Assembly: GCF_009676955.1 (NCBI RefSeq)
Contig: NZ_CP045696.1
Span: 186,001-250,000, forward strand
Direction: 5' to 3'
Length of the DNA stretch: 64,000 nt
From: Sodaliphilus pleomorphus
GTDB taxonomy: Bacteria; Bacteroidota; Bacteroidia; Bacteroidales; Muribaculaceae
Of the stretch, positions 56,242 through 64,000 are shown one piece after another (within the stretch, counting starts at the first letter, position 1; every line of letters starts with the position of its first letter). The notes under the pieces were generated by a model. That model saw nothing but the letters and a program-made list of their open reading frames with translations. It was not told where the DNA came from and searched no databases. Both the position numbers and the translations under genes were made by a program.

Positions 56242-57876
56242 ATGACAAATTCTGGTAACAAGCAAAGTTACACTTGGGTTCCCTTGGCGTTGGCGGCAGC
56301 GCTTGTAGTGGGTGTACTCATAGGCAGCCATTTCACGACGCAGAGATCCAACGACCTTGACAGGAAACTCAACAATGTGCTTGGCATAATCTCCAACGAG
56401 TATGTCGACAATGTAAACATGGACAGCCTTGTTGAGCTCTCGATACCCGAGATACTGAGCAATCTCGACCCACATTCAATCTACTTCAGCGCCAAAGACC
56501 TCCAGGCTGCCAACGAAGAGTTGAACGGCAGCTTCAGCGGTATAGGCATCTCGTTTCAAGTGATGAGCGACACCATCAATGTGATTGAAGTGATTCCCGG
56601 CGGTCCCGCCGAAAAAGTGGGCATTCTTGCGGGCGACAAAATCATCACAGTCAATGGCAAGCCCTTTGTGGGCAAAGGGTTAAATCCCAACACGGTGAAA
56701 GATCACCTGCGCGGTGCCAAAGGGTCGACGGTGAAACTCGGCATCAGGCGCAACAATAGCGAGAAGACCATCTACTTCACGGTAAAGCGCGGAGACATAC
56801 CAGTCAAAAGCGTAGATGCTGCCTACATGATTGAGAAAAACACCGGCTATGTGAAAGTCAACCAGTTTGGCCGCACCACCTACGACGAGTTTATCACCGC
56901 ACTGGGCAACCTCAAGGAGGAAGGTGCCAAACGCTATATCGTAGACTTGCGCGGCAACGGCGGCGGCTACATGGAGATGGCCATATTGATGGCCAATGAA
57001 TTCCTTCCCAAAGACCAGCTCATCGTGTCGACCAAAGGCCGGTATCGCCGCGACGACTCGCAAGTGTGGAGCGATGGCAACGGTAAGTATCAGGATGCCG
57101 AGCTTGTTGTGCTCATCGACGAGTTTTCGGCCAGTTCCAGCGAGATTTTTGCCGGTGCCATCCAAGACAACGACCGCGGGCTCATTGTTGGGTGTCGCTC
57201 ATTTGGCAAAGGCCTGGTTCAAAAGCAATTTGAGCTCCCCGACAACAGTGCAATACGACTCACTATAGCAAGATACTACACCCCGAGTGGACGTTGCATC
57301 CAGAAAGACTATAAACTGGGGGGCATCGACAACTACGACAACGAGCTGGCCACACGATTTAAAAACGGCGAGCTGTATAGCCGCGACAGCATAAAGCTCG
57401 ACAAGAGCAAGATGTACAAGACTGCCCACGGACGAGTCGTGTATGGCGGCGGCGGCATTATCCCCGACATCTTTGTCCCCGTCGACACCTCGGGCATGTC
57501 GTCTTATTTCCAGGCAGTACTCAACGCCGGCCTCATGCAGCAGTATGCCTTGCTCTACAGCGAGCAACACCGAGCTTCGCTCAAGGCAATAAAAGATTAC
57601 AAGTCGCTGCTGCGTGTGCTGAGCGACAACGAGACACTGCTCAACGATTTTGTGAACTACGCTTCGCGCAATGGAGTGCCTGCAAGATGGTACTACATTG
57701 ACCAGTCAAGGTCGCTCCTGCTCACCGATATTAAGGCCTTCATAGCCCGCGACCTGCTGGGTCAAGATGCATTCTATCCCATCTTGAACCGCAACGACCG
57801 CACCGTCGAGGCGGCACTCAAGGCTCTCAACAGGCACGAGGCAACATTCCCCATTATCGACTCCAATCTACACTAA
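56242..57876 (+). CDS. S41 C-terminal processing peptidase
   Basis: 544-residue envelope serine protease. An N-terminal membrane segment (about 13-28) anchors it. A PDZ domain (about 95-175, IGISFQVMSDTINVIEVIPG) precedes the catalytic core: Ser298 within SASSSE, Lys323 within FGKGLVQ, with Asp as third residue likely nearby (AIQDND). Family members cut C-termini of periplasmic substrates. The coding sequence contains an exact T7 promoter core at 57252. It is 1 base before the cyclo-ligase gene. Confidence 0.93.
   Translation: MTNSGNKQSYTWVPLALAAALVVGVLIGSHFTTQRSNDLDRKLNNVLGIISNEYVDNVNMDSLVELSIPEILSNLDPHSIYFSAKDLQAANEELNGSFSGIGISFQVMSDTINVIEVIPGGPAEKVGILAGDKIITVNGKPFVGKGLNPNTVKDHLRGAKGSTVKLGIRRNNSEKTIYFTVKRGDIPVKSVDAAYMIEKNTGYVKVNQFGRTTYDEFITALGNLKEEGAKRYIVDLRGNGGGYMEMAILMANEFLPKDQLIVSTKGRYRRDDSQVWSDGNGKYQDAELVVLIDEFSASSSEIFAGAIQDNDRGLIVGCRSFGKGLVQKQFELPDNSAIRLTIARYYTPSGRCIQKDYKLGGIDNYDNELATRFKNGELYSRDSIKLDKSKMYKTAHGRVVYGGGGIIPDIFVPVDTSGMSSYFQAVLNAGLMQQYALLYSEQHRASLKAIKDYKSLLRVLSDNETLLNDFVNYASRNGVPARWYYIDQSRSLLLTDIKAFIARDLLGQDAFYPILNRNDRTVEAALKALNRHEATFPIIDSNLH
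57251..57268 (+). promoter_or_regulatory. T7 promoter-like 17-bp match inside the S41 gene
   Basis: AATACGACTCACTATAG at 57252-57268 is identical to the T7 class III promoter core; only the next upstream base (C, usually T) differs. It encodes part of a conserved S41 segment (AIRLTIAR). Natural use in the host is not expected, because T7 polymerase is absent. Confidence 0.9.
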
Positions 57877-57877
57877 A

Positions 57878-58438
57878 ATGAAAGACAAAAAAGAATTGCG
57901 ACAGGTGGTGAGAGCCTTGAAATCGAAATTGGACGACACCCAAAAGCGGCAAGAGGCGCTCGCCGTGTTTCAGAGTATCGAAACATTGCAGGCATTTCGC
58001 TCTGCCAAGCACATACTATTGTACTACTCCCTGCCCGACGAGCTGCCAACACATGAAATCGTCGACAAGTGGTCGCACGTTAAGACCATATATCTGCCGC
58101 GAGTGAACGGTGACGAGCTCGACCTGCTCAAGTACGACAGGCAACACATGGGCAAGGGTGCAATGGGAATCACAGAACCCATAGGCGACGAGCTGGTCGA
58201 CCCGTCGATCATCGACCTGGTCATCGTTCCTGCCGTTGCACTCGACAAGCATTGCAATCGTTGTGGCCGAGGCCGTGGCTACTACGACAGGCTCCTGCCG
58301 CTATGCACACATGCACGCTACATTGCAGTTGGGCTTGATTGCCAATTTTTTGACAACATACCGGTCGATCCACACGACATCAAGATGGACGGTGTGGTCA
58401 CTGCCTCACATCTTGCATTTGCAAAACCACGGTTTTAA
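57878..58438 (+). CDS. 5-formyltetrahydrofolate cyclo-ligase
   Basis: 186-residue ATP-dependent enzyme that returns 5-formyl-THF to 5,10-methenyl-THF. The ATP-binding GRGRGYYDRLL motif (around 129-139, the GxGxGYYD signature) and IDLVIVPAVALDK (around 110-122) are intact. Normal length. It follows the S41 gene almost without a gap and shares its transcript. It precedes the RIC-like gene by 18 bases. Confidence 0.93.
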   Translation: MKDKKELRQVVRALKSKLDDTQKRQEALAVFQSIETLQAFRSAKHILLYYSLPDELPTHEIVDKWSHVKTIYLPRVNGDELDLLKYDRQHMGKGAMGITEPIGDELVDPSIIDLVIVPAVALDKHCNRCGRGRGYYDRLLPLCTHARYIAVGLDCQFFDNIPVDPHDIKMDGVVTASHLAFAKPRF

Positions 58439-58456
58439 TATCTCTCTTGCCAGCTT

Positions 58457-59137
58457 ATGCTCCTTGTAAACAACGATTCAAAATTGAGCGACATTGTGCT
58501 CGGCGACCCATCGGTAGTAACCGTTTTCAACAGGTTTGGAATTTCCCTTGGGGTCGGCGACCACACTGTGACCACGATGTGCCATCGTCAGGGTTTGGAT
58601 ACCGACTTCTTCATCACCATTCTCAACACCTATCTCTTTCCCGATTTCTTCCCCGAAAAGATCATGGAGTCGTTCAAGGCATCGGTCATCATCGACTATC
58701 TCAACAAGACCAATACCTATTACGAGCAATTCCAAATACCCAACATAGAGCGTCATTTTTCCTTCTTGTTGCAAAAAACAAATTCGGCCAACAGCAATCT
58801 CACCTTGATGATGAAATTTTTTATCGAAGTGAAAACAGAATTGCTCGCACGCATCGACGACGACCGAAACCGCTGGTTTCCTGAGGTGCTGAAACATCGA
58901 GACGCCTGCGCACAGGAATGCCCTATTCCGAAATTTGACGATGACAGCGACAGCATCGAGGACAAAATTGATGATCTCATCAACATGTTTGTCATTCATT
59001 TAAAAGGAGAATACGACATCAACTTGTGCCAAGCCGTGCTCATAGCACTGTTCAGCCTGAAGAAAGACATCACCCAGAACAATCGCATACGCAACCGCAT
59101 TCTCAAACCACTATCACAATTTCTGGCCACATCATGA
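58457..59137 (+). CDS. RIC/hemerythrin-like protein with poor metal ligands
   Basis: 226 residues. The N-terminus KLSDIVLGDPSVVTVFNRFGI (about 9-29) matches the DUF542/ScdA-N domain of RIC (repair of iron centres) proteins. A helical hemerythrin-like part follows, but most expected ligands are changed: the HHxYL segment reads KTNTYYEQF, and HxxxEE near LLARIDDDRNRWFP lacks the His and Glus; one His remains in IERHFSFLL. The Cys pair of DUF542 is also absent. So it may be a sensor or regulator, not an iron repair protein. It overlaps the LuxR gene by 4 bases (ATGA). Confidence 0.7.
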   Translation: MLLVNNDSKLSDIVLGDPSVVTVFNRFGISLGVGDHTVTTMCHRQGLDTDFFITILNTYLFPDFFPEKIMESFKASVIIDYLNKTNTYYEQFQIPNIERHFSFLLQKTNSANSNLTLMMKFFIEVKTELLARIDDDRNRWFPEVLKHRDACAQECPIPKFDDDSDSIEDKIDDLINMFVIHLKGEYDINLCQAVLIALFSLKKDITQNNRIRNRILKPLSQFLATS

Positions 59138-59685
59138 TGCCCACTCGTGTCACAATCATATTGCCCAATGCTGTTGAAGCAGTTGGCCTGAGGCATATTG
59201 TCGAAGAAGTGTCGACAGCAAGTGTGAGCTGCTATGCTGCACTCGATGCCACGACTGCCAGGGTTGTCTCCAAATCGGATTGGTATGTGACCGACGAATC
59301 CACATTTACCGCTCACACGTCGTTTTTCCTGCCCAAAAAGGACAAGACCATCGTGCTCACCCATCAGTCCTCACAAGTAGAGTCATCGCCCTACTTGCTT
59401 AGCGTAAACGACCCTGAGGAAATTGTCATCACCAATGTGCGGCGGCTACTCGACACCCAGAACGACTGCAAGGCGCAATCCAAGCTCACCCAACGGGAAA
59501 CATCGGTACTCAAACTGGTTGCCAACGGACTAACCAACAAGATGATAGCCGACAGGCTCAACATCAGCGTCAACACAGTACTCTCTCACCGCAAAAACAT
59601 CACTGCCAAGCTGGGCATCAAGAGCGTATCGGGCTTGAGCGTGTATGCCATCATGAATGGCATCATCTCGCTGCCCGACGCATAA
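59134..59685 (+). CDS. LuxR-type regulator with degenerate receiver domain
   Basis: 183-residue DNA-binding protein. The N-terminal half has a receiver-like layout (RVTIILPNAVEAVGLRHIVEE) but I cannot find the acidic pair and phospho-Asp. The C-terminal LuxR HTH is complete: LTQRETSVLKLVANGLTNKMIADRLNISVNTVLSHRKNITAKLG (around 117-160). I chose the ATG at 59134 because it overlaps the stop of the RIC-like gene (ATGA); a longer frame upstream antisenses that gene. Probably coupled to the RIC-like protein; targets unknown. Confidence 0.82.
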   Translation: MMPTRVTIILPNAVEAVGLRHIVEEVSTASVSCYAALDATTARVVSKSDWYVTDESTFTAHTSFFLPKKDKTIVLTHQSSQVESSPYLLSVNDPEEIVITNVRRLLDTQNDCKAQSKLTQRETSVLKLVANGLTNKMIADRLNISVNTVLSHRKNITAKLGIKSVSGLSVYAIMNGIISLPDA

Positions 59686-59702
59686 CCCCTACAATCACGA
59701 TT

Positions 59703-62510
59703 ATGAAAAAATACATCGAGTGCATTATTGTTGCATTGCTATGCTCTTGGGGGGCTGCAGCGCAAATCGTTTTCAATGAAAATCTTCCTGTCGACCCCCA
59801 TTTGCATTACGGCATTTTGCCAAATGGATTCACCTATTATATCTATCCCCTGCCTGGCACCGGGGCTGTGAACCTGAAACTGGTGACCAAAATTGGCTCG
59901 GTTGTAGAGGATCAAGACGAGTTGGGCCTGGCCCACTTTCTGGAGCACATGACATTTGAGGGGACTAAAAACTATCCTCACGACAGCGGGAGCAAGATCT
60001 TGCAGGCCTACGGATTGGTCTCGGGTTCTGATTTCAACGCGGCAACCTCATTTGACGACACGCAATTTGACATCAAGAATATCGATGCCAACGACAGCAC
60101 CATGCTGCCCAATGCATTGCACATCATCAAAGACTGGGCCTGCAACCTCACCCTGGAAGACAAAGCCATCGACAAAGAACGCAGCATTGTAGAGGAAGAA
60201 TGGCGCACCAGTCACGATTACGGCCAACGCCTGGCCGACTCGCTGTGCCGGTCGCTCTTGCACGGGACTCAGTATGCAAGCCGTTTCCCCATTGGGTCGA
60301 TGAAAATCATAAGAAATTTCAAGCCATCGCTGTTGCGCGAATTCTATCGCAAGTGGTATCGACCCGACCTGCAAGCCATCATTGTTGTGGGCGACATCGA
60401 CGCAGCACGTGTTGAAAACGAAGTGAAGATGCTGTTTGGTTCCATACCGAGCCCCGCATCGGCCCCCGTGCGCAAGCAAGTAGCTGTGCCCGACCACAAG
60501 GGGATAGACTACAACCTCTTTGTCGACGACGAGGCACCATCGAGCGACATAGGCATCTTTTTCCTTCACGACAAGATCTCGCCTGAGATGATGCTCAAAA
60601 AAGAATGTTATCGACGAGAGGCTATCGGCCTGCTATCGACGACCCTACTGTCACTTAGGCTCCTTGAGCAATCCAGCAAAGCCGAGTGTGCCTACTCCTC
60701 GGCCACGTGCACCGATGGTGCATTTCTCATTGCAAAGCACAAAGCCGCGTTGGCTCTTATCGCCATGGGAAAAGAAGGCATGACTGCACAAGTCATGGAG
60801 CAACTCCTGACCGAAGCAAGACGTGCTCAACTCTATGGATTCACTGCCGACGAAATCAATCGTGCCAAGCGCTATTTCATAACCAACGTCGACAACCAGC
60901 TGAAAGAAGTCAACACACTCAAGCGCACCGACTACACAGCTGCACTGGTCGATCACTTTGAGGGGGAATCTGACCTGTGCGGATTTGAAACGTCGCTGAG
61001 GCTGATGCGAGAGATTGTTGAAAACCACGTGACCGCCGACGACATCAACAGCTACTTGCGCACCCACATCAAGGCCGACAATGTATCGGTAAGCATATCG
61101 GGGCCCAAGAAAGACGGCATCGCTTATCCTACAAAACAGGATGTTGAGAGACGGTTTTCGGCCATTTTCTCATCCACTCCTCCCCCCTATGAGGAGAAGG
61201 TGAGGGAAAATCCCATTGTCGACCACACTCCTGCAGCTGGACAGGTGCTTGAATCGTCGCGCGACAGCCTGTCGGGCATCACCTCGCTTGTGTTGTCAAA
61301 CGGGATGCGAGTGCTATTGAAACCCACCAACTTCAAGAATGACGAAATCAGGCTCAATGGCTACAGCCCGGGAGGCTACAATGTGTACAAGGGTACCCAC
61401 GACATTGCCCTGAGAGCCATGAATGCCGTGATCGAAGGGAGCGCATTGGGCAACAACAGCATCACCATGCTGGAGAAGCAACTGCTGGCCAAGAATGTAT
61501 CACTGTACTTCAACATCACGCCATCAAAAGAAACCTTTGTGGGCAAGAGCGGCAATGCCGATTTCGAAACCATGCTTCAGCTGCTGTATCTGTATTTCAC
61601 CGATGTGAGAAAAGACCCGCAGTCGTTCAACTCGGTGAAAAGCAACCTGGCTTCTCAGAACTCTCAAATCGCCAACAACCCAAGCCACATCTTCCAGGAC
61701 TCGGTAACGAGCACATTGTATCCAGGCTATATCTACTACAAAGACCTGTTGCCGGCCGAAATACAATCGATCGACTATGACGAGGTGCTACAGCTCTACC
61801 GCGAGCGTGTAGCCAATCCCGGCGACTACGTGTTTACCCTGGTGGGAAGCTTCAACGTCGACAGCATCGTGCCACTCATCAACAAATACATGGCCTCGAT
61901 ACCCGACAATGGCGTGAGAGAAGTGAAAATGACACCCACCCCCATGCGCCATGGGCGCTTCACCAATGCTTTCTCCACCCCCATGGCAACACCCAAGTCG
62001 ACAATCGACATAGAATATTTCGGTCCAATGAAGTGGACCACCCAAAACGAGCTCATGATTGATATGTTGCAAGGGGTAATCAACGACGAGCTCAATCAAA
62101 AAATCAGAGAAGAGGAGGCAAGCTCCTATGGTGTGAAGGTGATGTGCGATATCAATGAGACGATGCCCGTCTTTGTGATCGCATGCAGTTTTGACACCAA
62201 CAATGAGAAAAAAGACGAGCTGCTTGCCATCACAAGAAAATATTTCAAATCACTCACAAGCAAAGGAGTGTCGCAAGAGGAGTACAACAAGGTGTACAAC
62301 CAGCAGGTGAATCAATACTACTTCGGGCTGCAATCCAACGATTTCTGGGTCTATACATTATATCTCAGGACGTTGGGCATCAACTATGAGCGCGACTTGA
62401 ATGCCTCGCTGGGAACAATGAGCAACTTGAAATTCAATCTGTTTATCAAGTCGCTCAGGCTCAACGACGAGCTCACCACGGTGATGGAAGGCTTGCCCAA
62501 AAAACAATAA
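59703..62510 (+). CDS. M16-family metallopeptidase
   Basis: 935-residue zinc peptidase of the insulinase/pitrilysin group. Signal peptide at residues 1-20 (ending GAAAQ), so it is exported. The inverted zinc motif HFLEH is at residues 78-82 (LAHFLEHMTFEGT), with further ligands in IVEEEWR near residue 163. Two M16 halves follow, with the second (PREFERRED non-catalytic type) from about residue 500. It lies 17 bases after the LuxR-type gene. A terminator at 62517 follows. Confidence 0.9.
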   Translation: MKKYIECIIVALLCSWGAAAQIVFNENLPVDPHLHYGILPNGFTYYIYPLPGTGAVNLKLVTKIGSVVEDQDELGLAHFLEHMTFEGTKNYPHDSGSKILQAYGLVSGSDFNAATSFDDTQFDIKNIDANDSTMLPNALHIIKDWACNLTLEDKAIDKERSIVEEEWRTSHDYGQRLADSLCRSLLHGTQYASRFPIGSMKIIRNFKPSLLREFYRKWYRPDLQAIIVVGDIDAARVENEVKMLFGSIPSPASAPVRKQVAVPDHKGIDYNLFVDDEAPSSDIGIFFLHDKISPEMMLKKECYRREAIGLLSTTLLSLRLLEQSSKAECAYSSATCTDGAFLIAKHKAALALIAMGKEGMTAQVMEQLLTEARRAQLYGFTADEINRAKRYFITNVDNQLKEVNTLKRTDYTAALVDHFEGESDLCGFETSLRLMREIVENHVTADDINSYLRTHIKADNVSVSISGPKKDGIAYPTKQDVERRFSAIFSSTPPPYEEKVRENPIVDHTPAAGQVLESSRDSLSGITSLVLSNGMRVLLKPTNFKNDEIRLNGYSPGGYNVYKGTHDIALRAMNAVIEGSALGNNSITMLEKQLLAKNVSLYFNITPSKETFVGKSGNADFETMLQLLYLYFTDVRKDPQSFNSVKSNLASQNSQIANNPSHIFQDSVTSTLYPGYIYYKDLLPAEIQSIDYDEVLQLYRERVANPGDYVFTLVGSFNVDSIVPLINKYMASIPDNGVREVKMTPTPMRHGRFTNAFSTPMATPKSTIDIEYFGPMKWTTQNELMIDMLQGVINDELNQKIREEEASSYGVKVMCDINETMPVFVIACSFDTNNEKKDELLAITRKYFKSLTSKGVSQEEYNKVYNQQVNQYYFGLQSNDFWVYTLYLRTLGINYERDLNASLGTMSNLKFNLFIKSLRLNDELTTVMEGLPKKQ

Positions 62511-62516
62511 AAAAAA

Positions 62517-62550
62517 ACATCTCGGCAGGAAATAATTCTTGTCGAGATGT
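62517..62550. terminator. Bidirectional terminator, M16 and phosphorylase genes
   Basis: An 11-bp stem (ACATCTCGGCA against its complement, one mismatch) with a 12-base loop. An A-run on the left gives a T-run for leftward transcripts. Confidence 0.7.
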
Positions 62551-62598
62551 CTTGTATTGTGGCGGGGATCGTTTCCCCAACTGTTTAGGCAATGAGCC

Positions 62599-64000
62599 TT
62601 AAATCCACTTCATATAGGCAAAATCCTGACGATGAGGCAGGTTCTTGTTCCATGGATACACGCGGAAGCCATAACGGAACACGCCCGAGTCCTTGATGTG
62701 ATTCTTCATGTGATAGGTGACCACATCACCCTCTTGCTTGATTACCTTGAATGGTATGGTCTCGTGGAACTTGGTTTCGCCGTCCTCTTCACGATACACA
62801 ACAAGTTCAATTCCAAGGTCCTTTCCAAGCCCGGCAGTGTCGAGTTTTATGGTAGCTTCGACTGCCTCACCATTGTTGGAAGCATTCTTGAGCGAATCGC
62901 TGAGCTCAACATCCAAGGCATGCACTGCATCCCAGTGCTCGACCACGTTGTTTTTCCAAGCAACAATGTCCTTGGCAAGCGCATAATTGCTGGCGCGCAA
63001 CTTGGCGCTGCGTGCAGCCTCGGGAGCATAGAAACGCGTGATGTAGTCTTCAAGCATTCTCGACATGGTGAAGTGAGGAGCTATTGTGGCAATGCTGCGC
63101 TTGATGTACTGTATCCACTCGGGAGAGTATCCGCGTGAATTCTTGGCAAAGTACAGCGGAATGATTTCGTGCTCAAGCATTGAGTAAATAGTGGCAGCAT
63201 CGAGCTTGTCTTGCTGAGCTTGGTCGGTATAGGTGCGCTGGGCTGTGAGTGCCCAGCCAGCACCCTCGCGATAGCCCTCATACCACCAGCCATCAAGCAC
63301 CGAGAAGTTGAGAAGGCCATTCATCTCGGCTTTCTCGCCCGATGTGCCCGAAGCCTCGAGTGGACGCGTGGGGGTGTTCAGCCAAATGTCGACACCTGTG
63401 ATGAGGCGCTTAGACACTGTCATGTCATAATTCTCGAGGAAAATAATCTTGCCCAGGAATTGCGGCATCTTGCTTATCTCAACAATTCGCTTGATGAGGT
63501 CTTTGCCTGCGCCGTCGGCCGGGTGAGCCTTTCCTGCATAGATGAATTGAACGGGATATTTCTCGTTGTTGACAATCTTTGAGAGTCGGTCGAGGTCGCT
63601 GAAGAGCAGATAGGCACGCTTGTAGGTTGCAAATCGGCGAGCAAAGCCTATGAGCAGGGCATTGGGATTGATCTTGTCGACAATCGAGAGAATGCGCGAG
63701 GGGTCGCCTTGGTTCTTGAGCCAGTTCTCGCTGAAGTCACGTTTTACAAAATTGATGAATTTGTTTTTAAGACGCATGCGCATGTCCCATATTTCCTGGT
63801 CGGGCACTTTGAGAATTGGAGCCCAGGTCTTCTCGTCCTCCTGGTGCTCGATATAGTCGTCGCCCAGCACGCGGCTGTAGTATTCTTTCCACTCGCTGGC
63901 AGCCCAGGTGGGCATGTGTACGCCATTGGTCACATATCCCACATGCGACTCTTCGGGAGCATAGCCCTTCCAAATGCCGGCAAACATCTTGCGCGACACT
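62599..64000 (-). CDS. glgP: Alpha-glucan (glycogen/starch) phosphorylase, C-terminal part
   Basis: The last about 466 residues of a GT35 phosphorylase; the N-terminal part lies beyond the right edge, so the visible first codon is not the real start. GYVTNGVHMPTWAASEWKEYY and FARRFATYKRAYLLFSDLDRL fit the alpha-glucan phosphorylase type of Bacteroidales. The PLP segment EASGTSGEKAEMNGLLNFS carries the expected Lys (GEKAEM), with an unusual Glu where Met is common. The enzyme releases glucose-1-phosphate from storage glucan. Gene is leftward. Confidence 0.88.
   Translation of the reverse strand, partial: VSRKMFAGIWKGYAPEESHVGYVTNGVHMPTWAASEWKEYYSRVLGDDYIEHQEDEKTWAPILKVPDQEIWDMRMRLKNKFINFVKRDFSENWLKNQGDPSRILSIVDKINPNALLIGFARRFATYKRAYLLFSDLDRLSKIVNNEKYPVQFIYAGKAHPADGAGKDLIKRIVEISKMPQFLGKIIFLENYDMTVSKRLITGVDIWLNTPTRPLEASGTSGEKAEMNGLLNFSVLDGWWYEGYREGAGWALTAQRTYTDQAQQDKLDAATIYSMLEHEIIPLYFAKNSRGYSPEWIQYIKRSIATIAPHFTMSRMLEDYITRFYAPEAARSAKLRASNYALAKDIVAWKNNVVEHWDAVHALDVELSDSLKNASNNGEAVEATIKLDTAGLGKDLGIELVVYREEDGETKFHETIPFKVIKQEGDVVTYHMKNHIKDSGVFRYGFRVYPWNKNLPHRQDFAYMKWI

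Overview
The window comes from a chromosome of the order Bacteroidales, probably a gut lineage near Muribaculaceae or Prevotellaceae; genus and family are my inference. The order rests on Bacteroidetes-restricted families (DUF4290, DUF4293, DUF5715, an OstA-like protein), on gene orders such as mutL-OstA-SurA-PpiC-guaB and tig-clpP-clpX-recQ, and on repeated TAnnTTTG promoter boxes with few Shine-Dalgarno sites. I saw no rRNA, tRNA or CRISPR array.

Left core (1-32,200). gmk and yicC lead leftward into what looks like the first codons of nadD. Divergent from them are tsaB, a DUF4290 gene, rimM, an OmpA-like gene and proS, then two tandem MFSD1-like MFS transporters. A leftward block follows: a PHP phosphatase, mutL, an OstA-like LPS-transport protein, two PpiC-type chaperones and guaB. 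Next come a flavoprotein, a DUF5715 lipoprotein, tatAC, an FMN reductase, radA, a SpoU-type rRNA methyltransferase, an RseP-like protease, recQ, and the proteostasis set clpX-clpP-tig.

Accessory region (about 32,240-46,360). This stretch is patchy and eroded. Two same-orientation IS30-family remnants flank a decapitated DUF3857-type gene and an intact kup potassium transporter. Then come leftward Rhs pieces: a Rhs core fragment, a Rhs tip carrying an HELHH metallopeptidase-like motif with an overlapping partner gene, and an orphan, frameshifted Rhs tip resembling a YkuD-type L,D-transpeptidase with a small membrane partner gene. The orphan tip abuts an intact ECF-type sigma factor gene. Beyond about 700 bp of unassigned DNA lie a Crp/Fnr regulator, a divergent SMR-MFS efflux pair, a truncated second SMR, a Nim-like flavoprotein gene and a broken acetyltransferase. 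The last three lie between a 63-bp palindrome and a half copy of it.

Right core (46,360-64,000). A leftward envelope set (a small protein, a holin-like membrane protein, two YtxH proteins) is followed by rightward uvrA, DUF4293, a large TPR protein, an M3 peptidase, a dCMP-deaminase-like gene, an S41 protease, 5-formyl-THF cyclo-ligase, a RIC/hemerythrin-like protein overlapping a LuxR-type regulator, and an M16 peptidase. A leftward alpha-glucan phosphorylase runs off the right edge.

The most interesting parts are the two-stage Rhs toxin-immunity graveyard, including a consensus promoter between Rhs core and tip; the palindrome-bounded resistance remnant; the RIC-like/LuxR pair whose predicted metal ligands and phospho-acceptor are largely missing; and a 17-bp exact match to the T7 promoter core inside the S41 protease gene.
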